A stretch of DNA of 64,000 nucleotides. It comes from an uncultured Erythrobacter sp. Lineage in GTDB: Bacteria; Pseudomonadota; Alphaproteobacteria; Sphingomonadales; Sphingomonadaceae. Numbering within the stretch: the stretch's first letter is position 1; each line of letters begins with the position of its first letter. Below, piece after piece: positions 11,572-20,913 of the stretch. The notes below the pieces were generated by a model. It searched no databases, was not told the origin of the DNA, and saw only the letters and a program-made list of their open reading frames with translations. Both the position numbers and the translations under genes were made by a program. The stretch is from the NCBI RefSeq assembly GCF_947492365.1, contig NZ_CANLMB010000001.1, forward strand, positions 2,036,874-2,100,873, written 5' to 3'.

Positions 11572-12036
11572 ATGCGTTTCGTCCCACTGTCTCTCGCTCT
11601 GTTCGCGCTAGCTGCCTGCGCTCCGGGAGATGGTGGCGACGGCGACAAAGGTGCAAGTCCGCTACCGGGGATGGAACTGGCGGTCGCGCAAACTGAGCGC
11701 GATAGTGAAGCGGTTGAGGCAGCAATAATTGACCTCACCGCCGCGCAGCTCCGCGAGAAAATCGCTTCGGGAGATGTCCGGCTTATCGATGTGCGCCGCG
11801 ATGACGAAACTGCACAGGGCGTGATCCCGGGTGCCGAACACATCGCACTCGACAGCTTCGATCCTGCCACGCTCGACCTAAGCGACGGGCGCGAGGTCGT
11901 GATCTATTGTCGTTCAGGCCGCCGTTCGCGCATCGCTGCCGAGCGACTCGCGGCGCATACGGGTGAGCCGGCGACGCACCTCGAAGGCGGGATCCTCGCC
12001 TGGCAGGAAGCGGGCGGACCGATCGCGCATGACTGA
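11572..12036 (+). CDS. Rhodanese-domain lipoprotein
   Basis: The 154-residue product has a lipoprotein signal peptide with lipobox LAAC (Cys15) followed by a Gly/Asp-rich linker and a single rhodanese domain. The catalytic loop is VIYCRSGRRSRIAAE, whose Cys would carry the persulfide; DVRRDDE and LEGGILAWQEAGGP are typical flanking motifs. It should act on the periplasmic side as a sulfurtransferase or thiol-binding protein. A strong AAAGGAG ribosome site precedes the ATG, 12 bases behind acnA. Confidence 0.85.
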   Translation: MRFVPLSLALFALAACAPGDGGDGDKGASPLPGMELAVAQTERDSEAVEAAIIDLTAAQLREKIASGDVRLIDVRRDDETAQGVIPGAEHIALDSFDPATLDLSDGREVVIYCRSGRRSRIAAERLAAHTGEPATHLEGGILAWQEAGGPIAHD

Positions 12037-12057
12037 ACGGTAGCCAGCATCGCCTCA

Positions 12058-12774
12058 ATGGCAATTCTCCGTCGTCTTGCGAGTCTGCTCAAGCGGCCAA
12101 GGATCGATCCGATGGCCGATCCTGCAGCGCTTGCCCAGATCGGCAAGAATGTGAGCGCGCGGCTTCGCGCCAACCCATTGGTCGAGGAGCGCGGTGGTTC
12201 AAACGCCGAACTTTTTGTTTGGCCATCATTCCTGACCGGTGAGGACTGCGACCAGCTCATCAGCGTGATCGAATCCCGCATCCAACCTTCGCCCTTGTTC
12301 AAAGAGCGGGACACAACGGGCATTCGTACCAGCTCCACTCATTTCTTTTCTCAGGACGCCGCTGAAACAATCGCTCTTGGCCGCAAGATCGACGATGCGC
12401 TGGGCATTGATCGAAGCCACGCAGAGACAATTCAGGGCCAGCGCTATCGCGAGGGCGAGCAATATCGCCATCACAAGGACTACTTTCGCGAGGAACGCGA
12501 ACACTGGCAGCGCGAGCGGCTTCGCGGCGGGCAGCGAAGCTGGACCGCGATGGTCTATCTCAATGCTGTCGATGCGGGCGGCGAGACCGAGTTCCCCAGC
12601 CTTGATCTTTCAGTTGCGCCCAAGCCCGGAATGCTCATCACCTGGAACAATATGGACCGGCGCGGGCGACCAAACGCGCACACTAGGCATGCCGCCTTAC
12701 CCGTGATGACGGGCCACAAATACGTGGTCACTCAGTGGTATCGGCAGGGAGAATGGAAACGGTCCTTGAATTGA
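12058..12774 (+). CDS. 2-oxoglutarate/Fe(II) oxygenase (prolyl 4-hydroxylase-like)
   Basis: A 238-residue protein with the P4Hc double-stranded beta-helix. The iron-binding triad is visible as HKD in YRHHKDYF plus the distal His in THTRHAALPV-type sequence (NAHTRHAALPV), and the 2-oxoglutarate Lys is in GHKYVVTQWYR. RTSSTHFF is another family signature. It would hydroxylate a protein, amino acid or peptide using O2 and 2-oxoglutarate; the substrate is unknown. An internal ATG at 12112 is an alternative start. A clear terminator follows 18 bases after the stop. Confidence 0.85.
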   Translation: MAILRRLASLLKRPRIDPMADPAALAQIGKNVSARLRANPLVEERGGSNAELFVWPSFLTGEDCDQLISVIESRIQPSPLFKERDTTGIRTSSTHFFSQDAAETIALGRKIDDALGIDRSHAETIQGQRYREGEQYRHHKDYFREEREHWQRERLRGGQRSWTAMVYLNAVDAGGETEFPSLDLSVAPKPGMLITWNNMDRRGRPNAHTRHAALPVMTGHKYVVTQWYRQGEWKRSLN

Positions 12775-12792
12775 CCCGGCCCACCGCAATGC

Positions 12793-12830
12793 AAAAGGGC
12801 GGCTCCCCATATCGGGAAGCCGCCCTTTTT
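12793..12830. terminator. Rho-independent terminator, bidirectional
   Basis: AAAAGGGCGGCT and AAGCCGCCCTTTTT form a long GC stem with a T-run on the plus strand and an A/T-run on the other, between the 2OG oxygenase gene and the convergent serine-rich gene. It can serve both. Confidence 0.9.
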
Positions 12831-12848
12831 GTGTGTGCCTGTAAGCTC

Positions 12849-15128
12849 TTAAGCTTCTGCCGGAGCGCCTTCGCCCTTGCGCTTGCGGCGTCCGATGATC
12901 GCTGCGGCGGCGAGGCCGAACAGGATCATCATCGGCGGCGCGGGAACATCGACGCCGCTGCTGCTGCCCGACGAGGAGCTTGAGCTCGACGACGAGGAGG
13001 AAGAGCTGCTTGACGATGTGGTGCCGCCAAAGCTGGAAGTGCCGCCCGAAGAGCTCGACGAAGACGAACCCGAGGAAGAAGAGCTGCTGGTTCCGCCAAA
13101 GCTCGAAGTGCTGCCGCCCGACGAACTCGACGAGGACGAAGAGCTGGACGAGGAGGAGCTGGAGCTGGTTCCGCCAAAGCTGGTCGAACCGCCCGAAGTA
13201 CCGCCCGATGAGCTGGAGCTACCCGAGCTGCTGCCCGACGAGCTCGACGAACCGCCGGTGGAGCCGCCTGACGAGCTGGAGCTCGACGAAGTTGAGGACG
13301 TGCTCGAGCTCGAAGACGTACCGCCAAAGCTGGTGCTGCCGCCCGAGCTGGAGCCGCTAGAGGAACCGCTCGAAGAAGAGCTGGAGCTACCGCCCGAGCT
13401 TGCGCCGCCCGAAGAGCTGGCTGAACCACCCGACGAGGACGAAGACGACGAGGAACTGCTCGAAGACGAGGATGAGCTGGTCGAGCTGGTCATGTCGCCC
13501 GAGCTACCGCCCGAAGTCGCACCGCCCGAGCTGGAGCTCGACGAAGACGAACTGGACGAAGAGGAGCTTGACGAGCTGCCGCCGCCGGTCGTTGTGCCCG
13601 GATTACCAGTCGAACCACCATTGCTGCCACCGCTGGACGAACTGCTCGACGAGGAAGACGACGAGCTGGAAGACGAAGACGTCGATCCGCCGGTTGTGCC
13701 GCCGCTCGTGCTGCCACCGGTGCTACCGCCCGAGCTTGAGCTGGAAGACGACGAAGAGCTTGAGCTCGACGACGACGAACTGCCGCTGCTGTTACCGCCG
13801 GAAGTCGAGGTTGAGCTGGAAACGTCACCTGAGGTCGAAGTCGAGCTCGAAACGTCACCCGAGGTCGAAGTCGAGGATGAAACGTTGCCCGAAGATGAGG
13901 ACGAAACATCGCCCGACGTGGACGAAGAAACGCTGCCAGTGGTCGTGCTCGAAACTGCACCGGTCGAGGAGCTAACCGCGCCCGTGCTGCTTGAGACACC
14001 GCCGGTGCTGCTCGACACATCGCCCGAAGAGCTCGAGACACCGCCGGTACTGCTCGACACGTTGCCGGAAGAGCTTGAAACGCCGCCGGTCGAACTCGAG
14101 ACCGCTCCGGTGCTCGACGACACGCCGCCAGTTGAGCTGGATACTGCGCCTGTCGAGCTCGATACGTTACCCGAACTGGTCGAAGAGGTGCTCGAAACCG
14201 CACCCGTGCTCGACGACACCGAACCGGTCGATGAAGAAGACGAGACCTGACCGGTCGAGGAACTGATCGAACCAGTCGAGGACGTCGAAGTCACGCCGCC
14301 TGTGGTCGACGAAATCGTTCCCGAACCACCGGTGGTCGAAGAGATCGTGCCCGACGAGGTCGAGTTATCGATGTTGATGTCGATATTGATGCCGCTCGAC
14401 GAACCGCCAGTGGTGCCGCCAGACGTGCTGGTGCTGCCACCGCTGGTGCTTGTGCTCGAACCGCCCGAGCTGGAGCTGACATCACCGGAAGAACCACCCG
14501 AACCGCCGGAGCCACCCGAAGTGGTTGTGGTCGTGGTGACCGAGACATCGCCCGAAGACCCGCCTCCGCCGCCAAAGAAGCCGCCGAAGAAACCGCCGCC
14601 GCCGCCAAAGCCGCCGCTACCGCCAACGACTACCGGGCCGCCGCCAAAGCCGCCGCCGCCGCGAACGGGCGGAAGCGGGGGAAGCGGGGCAGGCGCATAG
14701 GCAACCTGCGAAATCGGTGGGCATTCTGCTGCGTCGTAATAGGCGCGCGAAGCACCCGCAGGCAGCGGCGCAGATTGCGCAGCCGTCTGATAGGCTCCCG
14801 CGCCTCCACCGAAACCGCCGCCAATCGGTTGGCATTCAATCGTGCGATCAACGATGCGGCGACGGCGCGTCTCGGGTTCCGGAAGAGGCGGAATTTCGCG
14901 GGTGCGCGGCAGATCCGTCTTCACGTAAAGCGGCTCAGCGATGGGCGCTGCGGGTTGCGGCTGAACAACTGCCAACGGCGCAGTCTCGACGAGCTTACCT
15001 TCAGCGTCGGTGGTGAACCGCGGCTGGTCGGTATTCATCGGCTCGGCCATTCGCACAGCACCGCCCTGTAACAGAGCGATACCGGCGGCTGTGGCCGCGA
15101 GTTTTGCTGACACCATCTTGATCGACAT
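12849..15128 (-). CDS. Ser/Gly/Thr-rich surface protein with PEP-CTERM-like C-terminus
   Basis: About 759 residues. In order: a signal peptide (MSIKMVSAKLAATAAGIALL), a Pro-rich segment to about residue 160 with four Cys in two clusters, a Gly/Phe-rich stretch (FGGGGGFFGGFFGGGGG), several hundred residues of GxVSSST-type repeats, then poly-Ser blocks of up to 16 in a row separated by GG/GS/T spacers. The C-terminus reads VDVPAPPMMILFGLAAAAIIG then RRKRK: a VPAPP motif, one membrane helix and a basic cluster, as in PEP-CTERM/exosortase sorting signals. I infer a cell-surface or exported, possibly glycosylated, low-complexity protein. ATG 15128 is preferred to the TTG 9 bases upstream. Confidence 0.75.
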   Translation of the reverse strand: MSIKMVSAKLAATAAGIALLQGGAVRMAEPMNTDQPRFTTDAEGKLVETAPLAVVQPQPAAPIAEPLYVKTDLPRTREIPPLPEPETRRRRIVDRTIECQPIGGGFGGGAGAYQTAAQSAPLPAGASRAYYDAAECPPISQVAYAPAPLPPLPPVRGGGGFGGGPVVVGGSGGFGGGGGFFGGFFGGGGGSSGDVSVTTTTTTSGGSGGSGGSSGDVSSSSGGSSTSTSGGSTSTSGGTTGGSSSGINIDINIDNSTSSGTISSTTGGSGTISSTTGGVTSTSSTGSISSSTGQVSSSSSTGSVSSSTGAVSSTSSTSSGNVSSSTGAVSSSTGGVSSSTGAVSSSTGGVSSSSGNVSSSTGGVSSSSGDVSSSTGGVSSSTGAVSSSTGAVSSTTTGSVSSSTSGDVSSSSSGNVSSSTSTSGDVSSSTSTSGDVSSSTSTSGGNSSGSSSSSSSSSSSSSSSSSGGSTGGSTSGGTTGGSTSSSSSSSSSSSSSSSSGGSNGGSTGNPGTTTGGGSSSSSSSSSSSSSSSSSGGATSGGSSGDMTSSTSSSSSSSSSSSSSSSSGGSASSSGGASSGGSSSSSSSGSSSGSSSGGSTSFGGTSSSSSTSSTSSSSSSSGGSTGGSSSSSGSSSGSSSSSGGTSGGSTSFGGTSSSSSSSSSSSSSSSSGGSTSSFGGTSSSSSSGSSSSSSSGGTSSFGGTTSSSSSSSSSSSSSSSSGSSSGVDVPAPPMMILFGLAAAAIIGRRKRKGEGAPAEA

Positions 15129-15282
15129 GTGATCCAAACCTTGTTTGTCTGTAGCCGGCTAGATGCAGCCCATCTGCACCTTCACCGATTCCATATGGTG
15201 TCTTGGGATTGAAGAGTGGTTCACATCAATGAGGTTAACCATGTTTGGAGCTGGCTAACGCTCTGCAACGGCGCAAATTGGC

Positions 15283-15323
15283 CGTTTTTCGGGGGCGCTG
15301 TCCCGTTTTGATACCGAAAAACG
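15283..15323 (-). terminator. 10-bp inverted repeat behind ruvB
   Basis: CGTTTTTCGG and CCGAAAAACG are perfect inverted copies separated by 21 bases, starting 9 bases after the ruvB stop. A second small stem (AACGGC/GCCGTT) lies just beyond at 15267-15286. Probably the end of the ruvA-ruvB transcript. Confidence 0.4.
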
Positions 15324-15331
15324 CGTAGTTG

Positions 15332-16396
15332 TTAGCCGTTTTCGTCGAACATGCTGCCTTGATCACTGGCCTGATCGTCAGTTTGCGAAGCGCTGCGCGG
15401 CGCGGGCTTCCCGAGTCCCAGATGTTCCCATCCAGCATCGTTGAGCATCCGTCCGCGCTCAGTCCGCGCGAGCAATCCGAGCTGGATCAGATAGGGCTCG
15501 ATCACTTCCTCGACCGTATCACGCTGTTCTGAAAGGCCTGCTGATAGGGCCGACACTCCGACCGGGCCGCCCTTATAGGTCGTCGCGATCATGGTGAGAT
15601 AGCGGCGATCCATCGCATCAAGACCAAGCCGGTCAATCTCGAGCCTTGTGAGCGCCGCATCGGCCATTGCGCGGGTGACTTTGGCATCGCCATCGACATG
15701 AGCAAAGTCGCGCACGCGGCGCAGCAACCTGCCTGCCACACGCGGCGTCCCGCGCGAGCGCCGCGCGATCTCGCGCGCGCCCGCTGTGTCGATGTCGAGC
15801 CCCAACAGTCTCGCCCCGCGCGTCACCACCAGATCGAGCTCGTCATGGCTGTAGAACTGCAGCCGCACCGGAATGCCGAACCGGTCACGCAAAGGCGTCG
15901 TCAGCAGTCCTTGCCTCGTGGTGGCTCCAACCAAAGTGAAGGGCGGCAGATCGATCCGCACGCTGCGCGCCGACGGGCCTTCGCCGATGATGAGGTCGAG
16001 CGCGCGGTCTTCCATCGCCGGATAGAGCACTTCCTCGACCACCGGATTGAGCCGGTGGATCTCGTCGATGAAGAGCACGTCATGCGGTTCAAGATTGGTG
16101 AGCAGCGCGGCGAGGTCGCCAGCCTTGGCGATCACCGGGCCGGAAGTCGCGCGGAAGCCCACCCCCAACTCGTTCGCCACGATCTGCGCGAGCGTGGTCT
16201 TACCCAACCCCGGAGGACCGTGGAACAGCGTGTGATCCATCGCTTCACCGCGCGACTTGGCGCTGTCGATGAAGACCCGCAGGTTATCGCGCGCAGCCTC
16301 CTGCCCGATGAACTCAGCCAGGCTCTTTGGCCGCAATGCCGCATCGGGATCGTCTGGCTTGCGGGTGCCGGAGTGAAGAGGCTCCTCGTCACTCAA
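15332..16396 (-). CDS. ruvB: Holliday junction branch-migration helicase RuvB
   Basis: AAA+ motor that, with RuvA, drives branch migration of Holliday junctions. The 354-residue protein has Walker A ([12 protein letters not shown]), Walker B (LFIDEIHRL), the sensor region [18 protein letters not shown] and the C-terminal winged helix ([17 protein letters not shown]). The conserved N-terminus ([19 protein letters not shown]) leaves only TTG 16396 as a start; that codon overlaps the TGA of the upstream DsrE gene and has no Shine-Dalgarno sequence, so it is probably translated by coupling. Confidence 0.96.
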   Translation of the reverse strand: MSDEEPLHSGTRKPDDPDAALRPKSLAEFIGQEAARDNLRVFIDSAKSRGEAMDHTLFHGPPGLGKTTLAQIVANELGVGFRATSGPVIAKAGDLAALLTNLEPHDVLFIDEIHRLNPVVEEVLYPAMEDRALDLIIGEGPSARSVRIDLPPFTLVGATTRQGLLTTPLRDRFGIPVRLQFYSHDELDLVVTRGARLLGLDIDTAGAREIARRSRGTPRVAGRLLRRVRDFAHVDGDAKVTRAMADAALTRLEIDRLGLDAMDRRYLTMIATTYKGGPVGVSALSAGLSEQRDTVEEVIEPYLIQLGLLARTERGRMLNDAGWEHLGLGKPAPRSASQTDDQASDQGSMFDENG

Positions 16397-16911
16397 AACG
16401 GGTTCACCGTGTAGCCGTCTTGCTGGAGCAGTGCGTGGGCGGTCATGGCGGAGAGCTCCATCTCGACGCCTTCGATCAGTGCATCGGCGGTTACACCATA
16501 GGCCGCAGCGCTCTGCCCGCAGACGACGAAGCGCACGCCGTGATCGAGCATCGCGCGCACCATCGCTTCGGAGCCGTTGCCCTCGCCTGAAACGAGATCG
16601 TGCACCGCGCTGCCGTGGACAACGACAACGAGGTCGATCCGGTCTTCGAGCACGCCAGCGGCAACATGCATGTTGATGAAGCGGGCGGCGCTCTCAAACC
16701 CGCGATTGCGTGCCCCGTCCTCCGCCTTGCGCGCCACGTCAAAGGCGATCTGGAAGCGTTCGAGGCTGGCAATCGGCTTGGCATCGGGGACCGGCGCGTG
16801 GGGGCCGAAATCTTCGAATACGGGGCCGGTTTCAAAGGCTTCAAGGTTCGCCTGCTGTGCCGCGAGCGGTGCAGCGAATGCCAGTGCGGGGATGAGGAAG
16901 AGGTATTTCAT
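16393..16911 (-). CDS. DsrE-family periplasmic protein
   Basis: A 172-residue protein with a Sec signal peptide ([19 protein letters not shown]) and a DsrE/DsrF-like fold: [17 protein letters not shown], then a strand ending in RFVVCGQSA with a Cys, then a C-terminal VNPF. DsrE-like proteins handle persulfide sulfur or bind small thiols, but periplasmic members are uncharacterised. The start at 16911 is fixed by GGAG nine bases upstream. It lies between the GFA gene and ruvB in one tightly packed operon and overlaps ruvB by 4 bases. Confidence 0.7.
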   Translation of the reverse strand: MKYLFLIPALAFAAPLAAQQANLEAFETGPVFEDFGPHAPVPDAKPIASLERFQIAFDVARKAEDGARNRGFESAARFINMHVAAGVLEDRIDLVVVVHGSAVHDLVSGEGNGSEAMVRAMLDHGVRFVVCGQSAAAYGVTADALIEGVEMELSAMTAHALLQQDGYTVNPF

Positions 16912-16936
16912 TGCTGGGAACTCCATAGGGCCAGGC

Positions 16937-17335
16937 TCAATCGTAATGCTCGATATCGTCACCGACCAGCGCGACCCAGCTGTGCTGGCGATCTTCATAG
17001 ACGGAGTATTGCGGCGGCGGGAAGGCGTGATCGGCGAAGGCGCCAACTGGCACTGCGATCACATCGGGCTGGATGTCGACAGTGAACCACACATTCGAGC
17101 CGCAGTTCGGGCAGAAGTGGTTGGTGCACAGCGCGCCTTCATCCCCGCGCCGCTCCCATGTCTTGGACTGGCCTGCAAACGCAACGCAGTCCTTGGCGAA
17201 GCGCGCCTGCGCCGCGAACGGCGCGCCGCTGCGCTTCTGGCAGGCGAGGCAATGGCACACCGAAACCGCCACGGGTTCGCCTGTGCAGGCCGCGGTCAGC
17301 TCGCCGCATTGGCAGGAGGCTGTACGTGCGGTCAT
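16937..17335 (-). CDS. GFA-family (glutathione-dependent formaldehyde-activating-like) zinc protein
   Basis: A 132-residue cytoplasmic protein with the GFA/Mss4-like zinc fold: CQCGEL near the N-terminus, [14 protein letters not shown] in the middle and [12 protein letters not shown] later, providing the zinc cysteines. Family members have been linked to glutathione adduct chemistry, but most have no proven activity. Its ATG overlaps the ruvA stop (ATGA), so it is co-translated with ruvA. Confidence 0.85.
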   Translation of the reverse strand: MTARTASCQCGELTAACTGEPVAVSVCHCLACQKRSGAPFAAQARFAKDCVAFAGQSKTWERRGDEGALCTNHFCPNCGSNVWFTVDIQPDVIAVPVGAFADHAFPPPQYSVYEDRQHSWVALVGDDIEHYD

Positions 17336-17940
17336 CCCGCCGCCCTCTTCAATGCCACGCGGATCAGGTCGCCTTCGGAGGCATCCTCGCCCAGTTCCGC
17401 TTGCGCGCGCGCTACGGCTTGCGCTGCGACGGCTGGCTTGAAGCCCAGGTTCTCGAGCGCGCTTACCGCGTCGGCGCTTGCTCCGCCCGCAGCGCTGATC
17501 GCGCCAACAGCCACCCCAGCCATTCCGCCGCCCGGCAAAGCTCCAGCCTTGTCCTTCAGCTCGTTGACGATCCGGCCTGCCAGCTTCGGCCCCACGCCAT
17601 TGGCGCGCGCCACGCTTGCCGCATCGCCCGCAGCGCAGGCATCGCGCAGCTCGCCGGTCGAGAGCGCAGACAGGATCGCAAGACCGACCTTGCTCCCCAC
17701 GCCCTGCACCTGTGTGAGCAAGCGGAACCAGTCGCGTTCGGCGCTTTCGGCAAAGCCGAGCAGGCGCATGTCGTTCTCGCTCACTTGCAAGTCGGTGTGG
17801 ACGGTGCAGGCTTCTCCCACATCACCCAATGCCGCCAGTGTCCGCGCCGAGCAGTGGACCAGATAGCCCACGCCCTGCACATCGACGATGGCCCAGTCTT
17901 CGCCGGTCTCGTCGAGCCGTCCTGATAGCTTTGCAATCAT
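17332..17940 (-). CDS. ruvA: Holliday junction DNA-binding protein RuvA
   Basis: A 202-residue protein with the usual three domains: an N-terminal OB fold ([20 protein letters not shown]), the tandem helix-hairpin-helix region ([16 protein letters not shown] and [19 protein letters not shown]) that grips the four-way junction, and a C-terminal helical domain ([16 protein letters not shown]) that contacts RuvB after a flexible Gly/Ala linker. The frame extends upstream, but MIAKLSG is the family N-terminus. ruvC is not adjacent. Confidence 0.96.
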   Translation of the reverse strand: MIAKLSGRLDETGEDWAIVDVQGVGYLVHCSARTLAALGDVGEACTVHTDLQVSENDMRLLGFAESAERDWFRLLTQVQGVGSKVGLAILSALSTGELRDACAAGDAASVARANGVGPKLAGRIVNELKDKAGALPGGGMAGVAVGAISAAGGASADAVSALENLGFKPAVAAQAVARAQAELGEDASEGDLIRVALKRAAG

Positions 17941-18288
17941 GCTTTGTTCTTGGCCGATTGCGCGGGGCAATGCCAGAGGCGCGGTTCGGTTATCGTCATT
18001 GCAAAAGGGAGCGGGAGACTTGGACCGCGCACCCATAGCTTTTGAAAAACTTTGCCCTGCCTGCAAAGCGTTGAAGCACAAAGGCTTTCGGGGATATCTG
18101 CGCTCGCAAGTGTAACCTTTCACTTTCGCTCCACCCAAAACGCCCGCGCCAACCTCCAGCCTGTTCAAATTGTGCCCGACACCGCTCACCATAGAAGGGC
18201 ACCATATCGTCGCATCTGCGAGTAGGAAAATCGCAACGGAGGCGCGCCGCATCTCGACTCATCCGCGTCATCCGCTAAGGCATCGCGC
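17941..18288. other. 348-bp divergent gap between ruvA and aroC
   Basis: No gene is supported here. It must hold the outward promoters for the ruv operon and aroC. A frame on the plus strand ends in [15 protein letters not shown] before a TAA at about 18115, but it has no start with a ribosome site and would begin inside ruvA. TAAGG precedes the aroC ATG by 9 bases. Confidence 0.5.
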
Positions 18289-19377
18289 ATGAGCTTCAAC
18301 ACTTTCGGGCGCGTCCTGCGCTTTACGACTTGGGGGGAAAGCCACGGACCCGGCCTTGGCGTGGTGCTCGACGGAGTGCCGCCGGGGCTGCCGCTGCGCG
18401 AAAAGGACATCCAGCCCTTTCTCGACGCGCGCAAACCGGGGCAAAGCAAATACACCACGCAGCGGCGCGAGGCCGATCAGGTGCGGATCATGTCGGGCGT
18501 GTTCGACAATGAAGAAGGCGTGCAGGTCACAACCGGCACGCCGATCCATCTGATGATCGAGAACACCGATCAGCGCTCCAAAGACTATTCCGAGATCGCC
18601 AAGTCCTATCGCCCGGGACATGCCGATTACACCTATGACGCCAAATACTCCATCCGCGACTATCGCGGCGGCGGCCGGTCGAGCGCGCGTGAGACAGCGG
18701 CGCGGGTAGCGGCAGGCGCGGTTGCGCGGCTGATCATCCCCGAGGTCAAACTCACCGCCTTTGTGTGCGAGCTGGGCGGCGATAGGATCGAGCGCGACGC
18801 GATCAATTACGACAATATCGGCCAGAACCCGTTCTTTTGCCCCGACAGCTGGGCGGCAAAGCGCTGGGAAGAAAAGGTCGATGCCGCGCGCAAGGCTGGC
18901 TCTTCACTCGGCGCTGTTGTCGAATGCGTGGCCGAAGGTGTGCCTGCCGGCTGGGGCGCGCCGGTCTATGCCAAGCTCGACAGCGAGCTGGCCGCCGCGA
19001 TGATGAGCATCAACGCGACCAAGGGCGTGGAGATCGGCGACGGCTTCGAAGCCGCGCGGCTCACCGGTGAGCAGAATGCCGATGAAATGTCACCGGGCAA
19101 AGATGGCAAACCGGTCTTCGCCAGCAACCATGCAGGCGGCACCGCAGGCGGCATCTCCACCGGTCAGCCGGTCGTGTGCCGCGTGGCGTTCAAGCCAACC
19201 TCCTCGATCCTGACGCCGGTGCAGTCGATCACATCCAACGGCGAGGCGACCGAAGTCGTCACCAAAGGCCGCCACGACCCCTGCGTCGGCATTCGCGGCA
19301 CGCCGGTGGTCGAAGCGATGATGGCGCTGGTGCTGGCGGACCAGAAACTGCTCCACCGCGCGCAGACCGGGCGCTAA
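18289..19377 (+). CDS. aroC: Chorismate synthase AroC
   Basis: Last step of the shikimate pathway, eliminating phosphate from EPSP to give chorismate with reduced FMN as cofactor. The 362-residue protein carries the three family signatures: [18 protein letters not shown] at the N-terminus, [18 protein letters not shown] in the middle and the C-terminal [17 protein letters not shown]. The start ATG 18289 follows TAAGG. Flanking genes are unrelated, so it looks monocistronic. Confidence 0.98.
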   Translation: MSFNTFGRVLRFTTWGESHGPGLGVVLDGVPPGLPLREKDIQPFLDARKPGQSKYTTQRREADQVRIMSGVFDNEEGVQVTTGTPIHLMIENTDQRSKDYSEIAKSYRPGHADYTYDAKYSIRDYRGGGRSSARETAARVAAGAVARLIIPEVKLTAFVCELGGDRIERDAINYDNIGQNPFFCPDSWAAKRWEEKVDAARKAGSSLGAVVECVAEGVPAGWGAPVYAKLDSELAAAMMSINATKGVEIGDGFEAARLTGEQNADEMSPGKDGKPVFASNHAGGTAGGISTGQPVVCRVAFKPTSSILTPVQSITSNGEATEVVTKGRHDPCVGIRGTPVVEAMMALVLADQKLLHRAQTGR

Positions 19378-19477
19378 TTCCCGTGGCATTCCGCAAGGCA
19401 ATGTGTTTAGGCGCTGCGACGAATTTCCGGCCCTGCCCGCCAATTCCGGGATAGCGGCCTGACGAGGGGAACTTTGA

Positions 19478-20356
19478 ATGCTCAACCGTATCAAGCGGCG
19501 GTTCGATATGAAGCGGCTCGCGCATCTGGAGCGGCGCTATCGCGCGATCCAGCCCGGCTATCTCTCGCGCGTCCATACGGTCGGCGAGATCCCCGATCCT
19601 GAAACGCGCTGGGCCAATGGCTATGGCACGATCACTTACAGCGAGTGGTGCTTTACGCTCGGGCTGTTTCAGGGATTGTTCCACCGGCTGCGACCCGAAG
19701 GCGCGATGAAGATGCTCGATATCGGCTGCGGTATCGGGCGGCTGTATCTGGCGATGAAACCGCAAATGACCGCTGCCGATGCCTATGTCGGGCTCGACGT
19801 GATGCCCGATGCGATTGATGTGTGCCGCAAGGCTTACGGCGACGATCCCCGCACCAGCTTCGTCCATCTGCCGGTCCACAATGCGACCTATGCCAGCGAT
19901 GCAGGCGCGGAACGCACAGCTTGGCCGTTTGACGATTCCAGCTTCAACTTCGCCAGCGCGCTTTCGGTCTGGACCCATTTTTCCGAAGACGATTTCTTCT
20001 TCTACCTCAAAGAGCTGGGCCGCGTGCTTGAGCCGGGCGGGAAGGCGATGATCACCTTCTTCATCATGGACGAGCATTACGATGCGACGCTGGCGGGCCG
20101 CACCTCTGCCACCAGCGTTTACTATCCGCAGCCCGAAGAAATGTGGAAATACGACGTCCCCGCATATGGCTCGGACGAGTTCTTCACGATCAAGGCAGCC
20201 AAAGTGCCCGAAGACGCCATCGGCGTGCGCAAAGCCGCCTTTGACCGCGCAGTTGTCGAAGCCGGTTTGAGCATCGCCGAATACATCCCTGGCTACTGGA
20301 AAGAGCGCCCTGGTTACTGGTTCCAGGACGTCGTGGTGTTCGAAAAGGCGGGTTAG
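19478..20356 (+). CDS. Class I SAM-dependent methyltransferase
   Basis: A 292-residue cytoplasmic protein. The SAM-binding motif I is MLDIGCGIGRLYLAM, motif II region GLDVMPDAIDVC and motif IV around FNFASALSVWTHFSEDD, then LGRVLEPGGKAMIT as the post-motif strand. The substrate is unknown; the pattern resembles small-molecule methyltransferases of Methyltransf_11/25. GAGGGG nine bases upstream supports ATG 19478 over the later ATG 19508. The stop overlaps the end of the convergent cupin gene. Confidence 0.85.
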   Translation: MLNRIKRRFDMKRLAHLERRYRAIQPGYLSRVHTVGEIPDPETRWANGYGTITYSEWCFTLGLFQGLFHRLRPEGAMKMLDIGCGIGRLYLAMKPQMTAADAYVGLDVMPDAIDVCRKAYGDDPRTSFVHLPVHNATYASDAGAERTAWPFDDSSFNFASALSVWTHFSEDDFFFYLKELGRVLEPGGKAMITFFIMDEHYDATLAGRTSATSVYYPQPEEMWKYDVPAYGSDEFFTIKAAKVPEDAIGVRKAAFDRAVVEAGLSIAEYIPGYWKERPGYWFQDVVVFEKAG

Positions 20357-20814
20357 ACCACCGCCCCAGCTTTGCGGCGTAAATCATCGATGGTGATCGT
20401 GTTACGTACATTGCCTTTGCGATCGATCCGCTGCGACAGGACTCCATCGACCGAGTGGATTTGGAACAGGACCAGCGCGCCTTCGGGGCCGCCTTTTTCC
20501 ATGTGATCCTCTGTGTGCGGGCTGTGCGACCAGTCGCCCACCTTGCGCACCCGCACCTCTTGCAGTTCCCCGTCGATCACATCGGTCACATGCAACTCCC
20601 CTTCGAGAACGATCGAGGATGTTGGCGCTGTGTGGCGGTGAAAATGGCAATAGCTGTTTGGCGCCCAGCGATAGAGCACCTCGACATGGCCATCGTCGCG
20701 AATGTCGAGAATCGCGCCGGAATAGTCGATCGGCCAATTGAAGGAGCGGTCTTGCTGCTCGGGATTGCCGGTGTAACGCTCCCAGCGAAGCTGCGAATTT
20801 GCGAGCAATTCCAT
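20353..20814 (-). CDS. Cupin-like protein
   Basis: A 153-residue cytoplasmic protein with a single cupin-like barrel: YCHFHRHTAPTSSIVLEGEL gives the HxH metal-binding motif and glycine turn, and the second motif falls near DWSHSPHTEDHMEKGGPEG. This suggests a metal-binding enzyme or sensor, substrate unknown. A GGGAGG ribosome site nine bases upstream fixes ATG 20814, although the frame is open to 20880. It is divergent from the S41-MarR operon and may share its palindromic operator. Confidence 0.7.
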   Translation of the reverse strand: MELLANSQLRWERYTGNPEQQDRSFNWPIDYSGAILDIRDDGHVEVLYRWAPNSYCHFHRHTAPTSSIVLEGELHVTDVIDGELQEVRVRKVGDWSHSPHTEDHMEKGGPEGALVLFQIHSVDGVLSQRIDRKGNVRNTITIDDLRRKAGAVV

Positions 20815-20913
20815 CGGTGCGAGCCTCCCTTCGCCGTGGTCAGACCGCACTTTTCTAGGCCCGAATGGTTCGTTCGCCAAGCATGAGATACGCGGCGGTT
20901 GGGTTGACTCTTA

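Noticed and set aside
12877-14250. Long Glu/Leu/Pro-rich open frame of 457 codons opposite the serine-rich gene
   Set aside because: It is the complementary reading of the Ser/Gly/Thr repeats; composition is explained by the real gene, and it has no ribosome site or family motifs.
12849-15128. Possible CRISPR-like array from the repetitive DNA
   Set aside because: Repeats are in-frame codon repeats of irregular length with no uniform repeat-spacer structure or cas genes.
17888-18115. Small plus-strand frame with [15 protein letters not shown]
   Set aside because: Its start lies inside ruvA on the opposite strand and it lacks a ribosome site; one CxxC is weak evidence.
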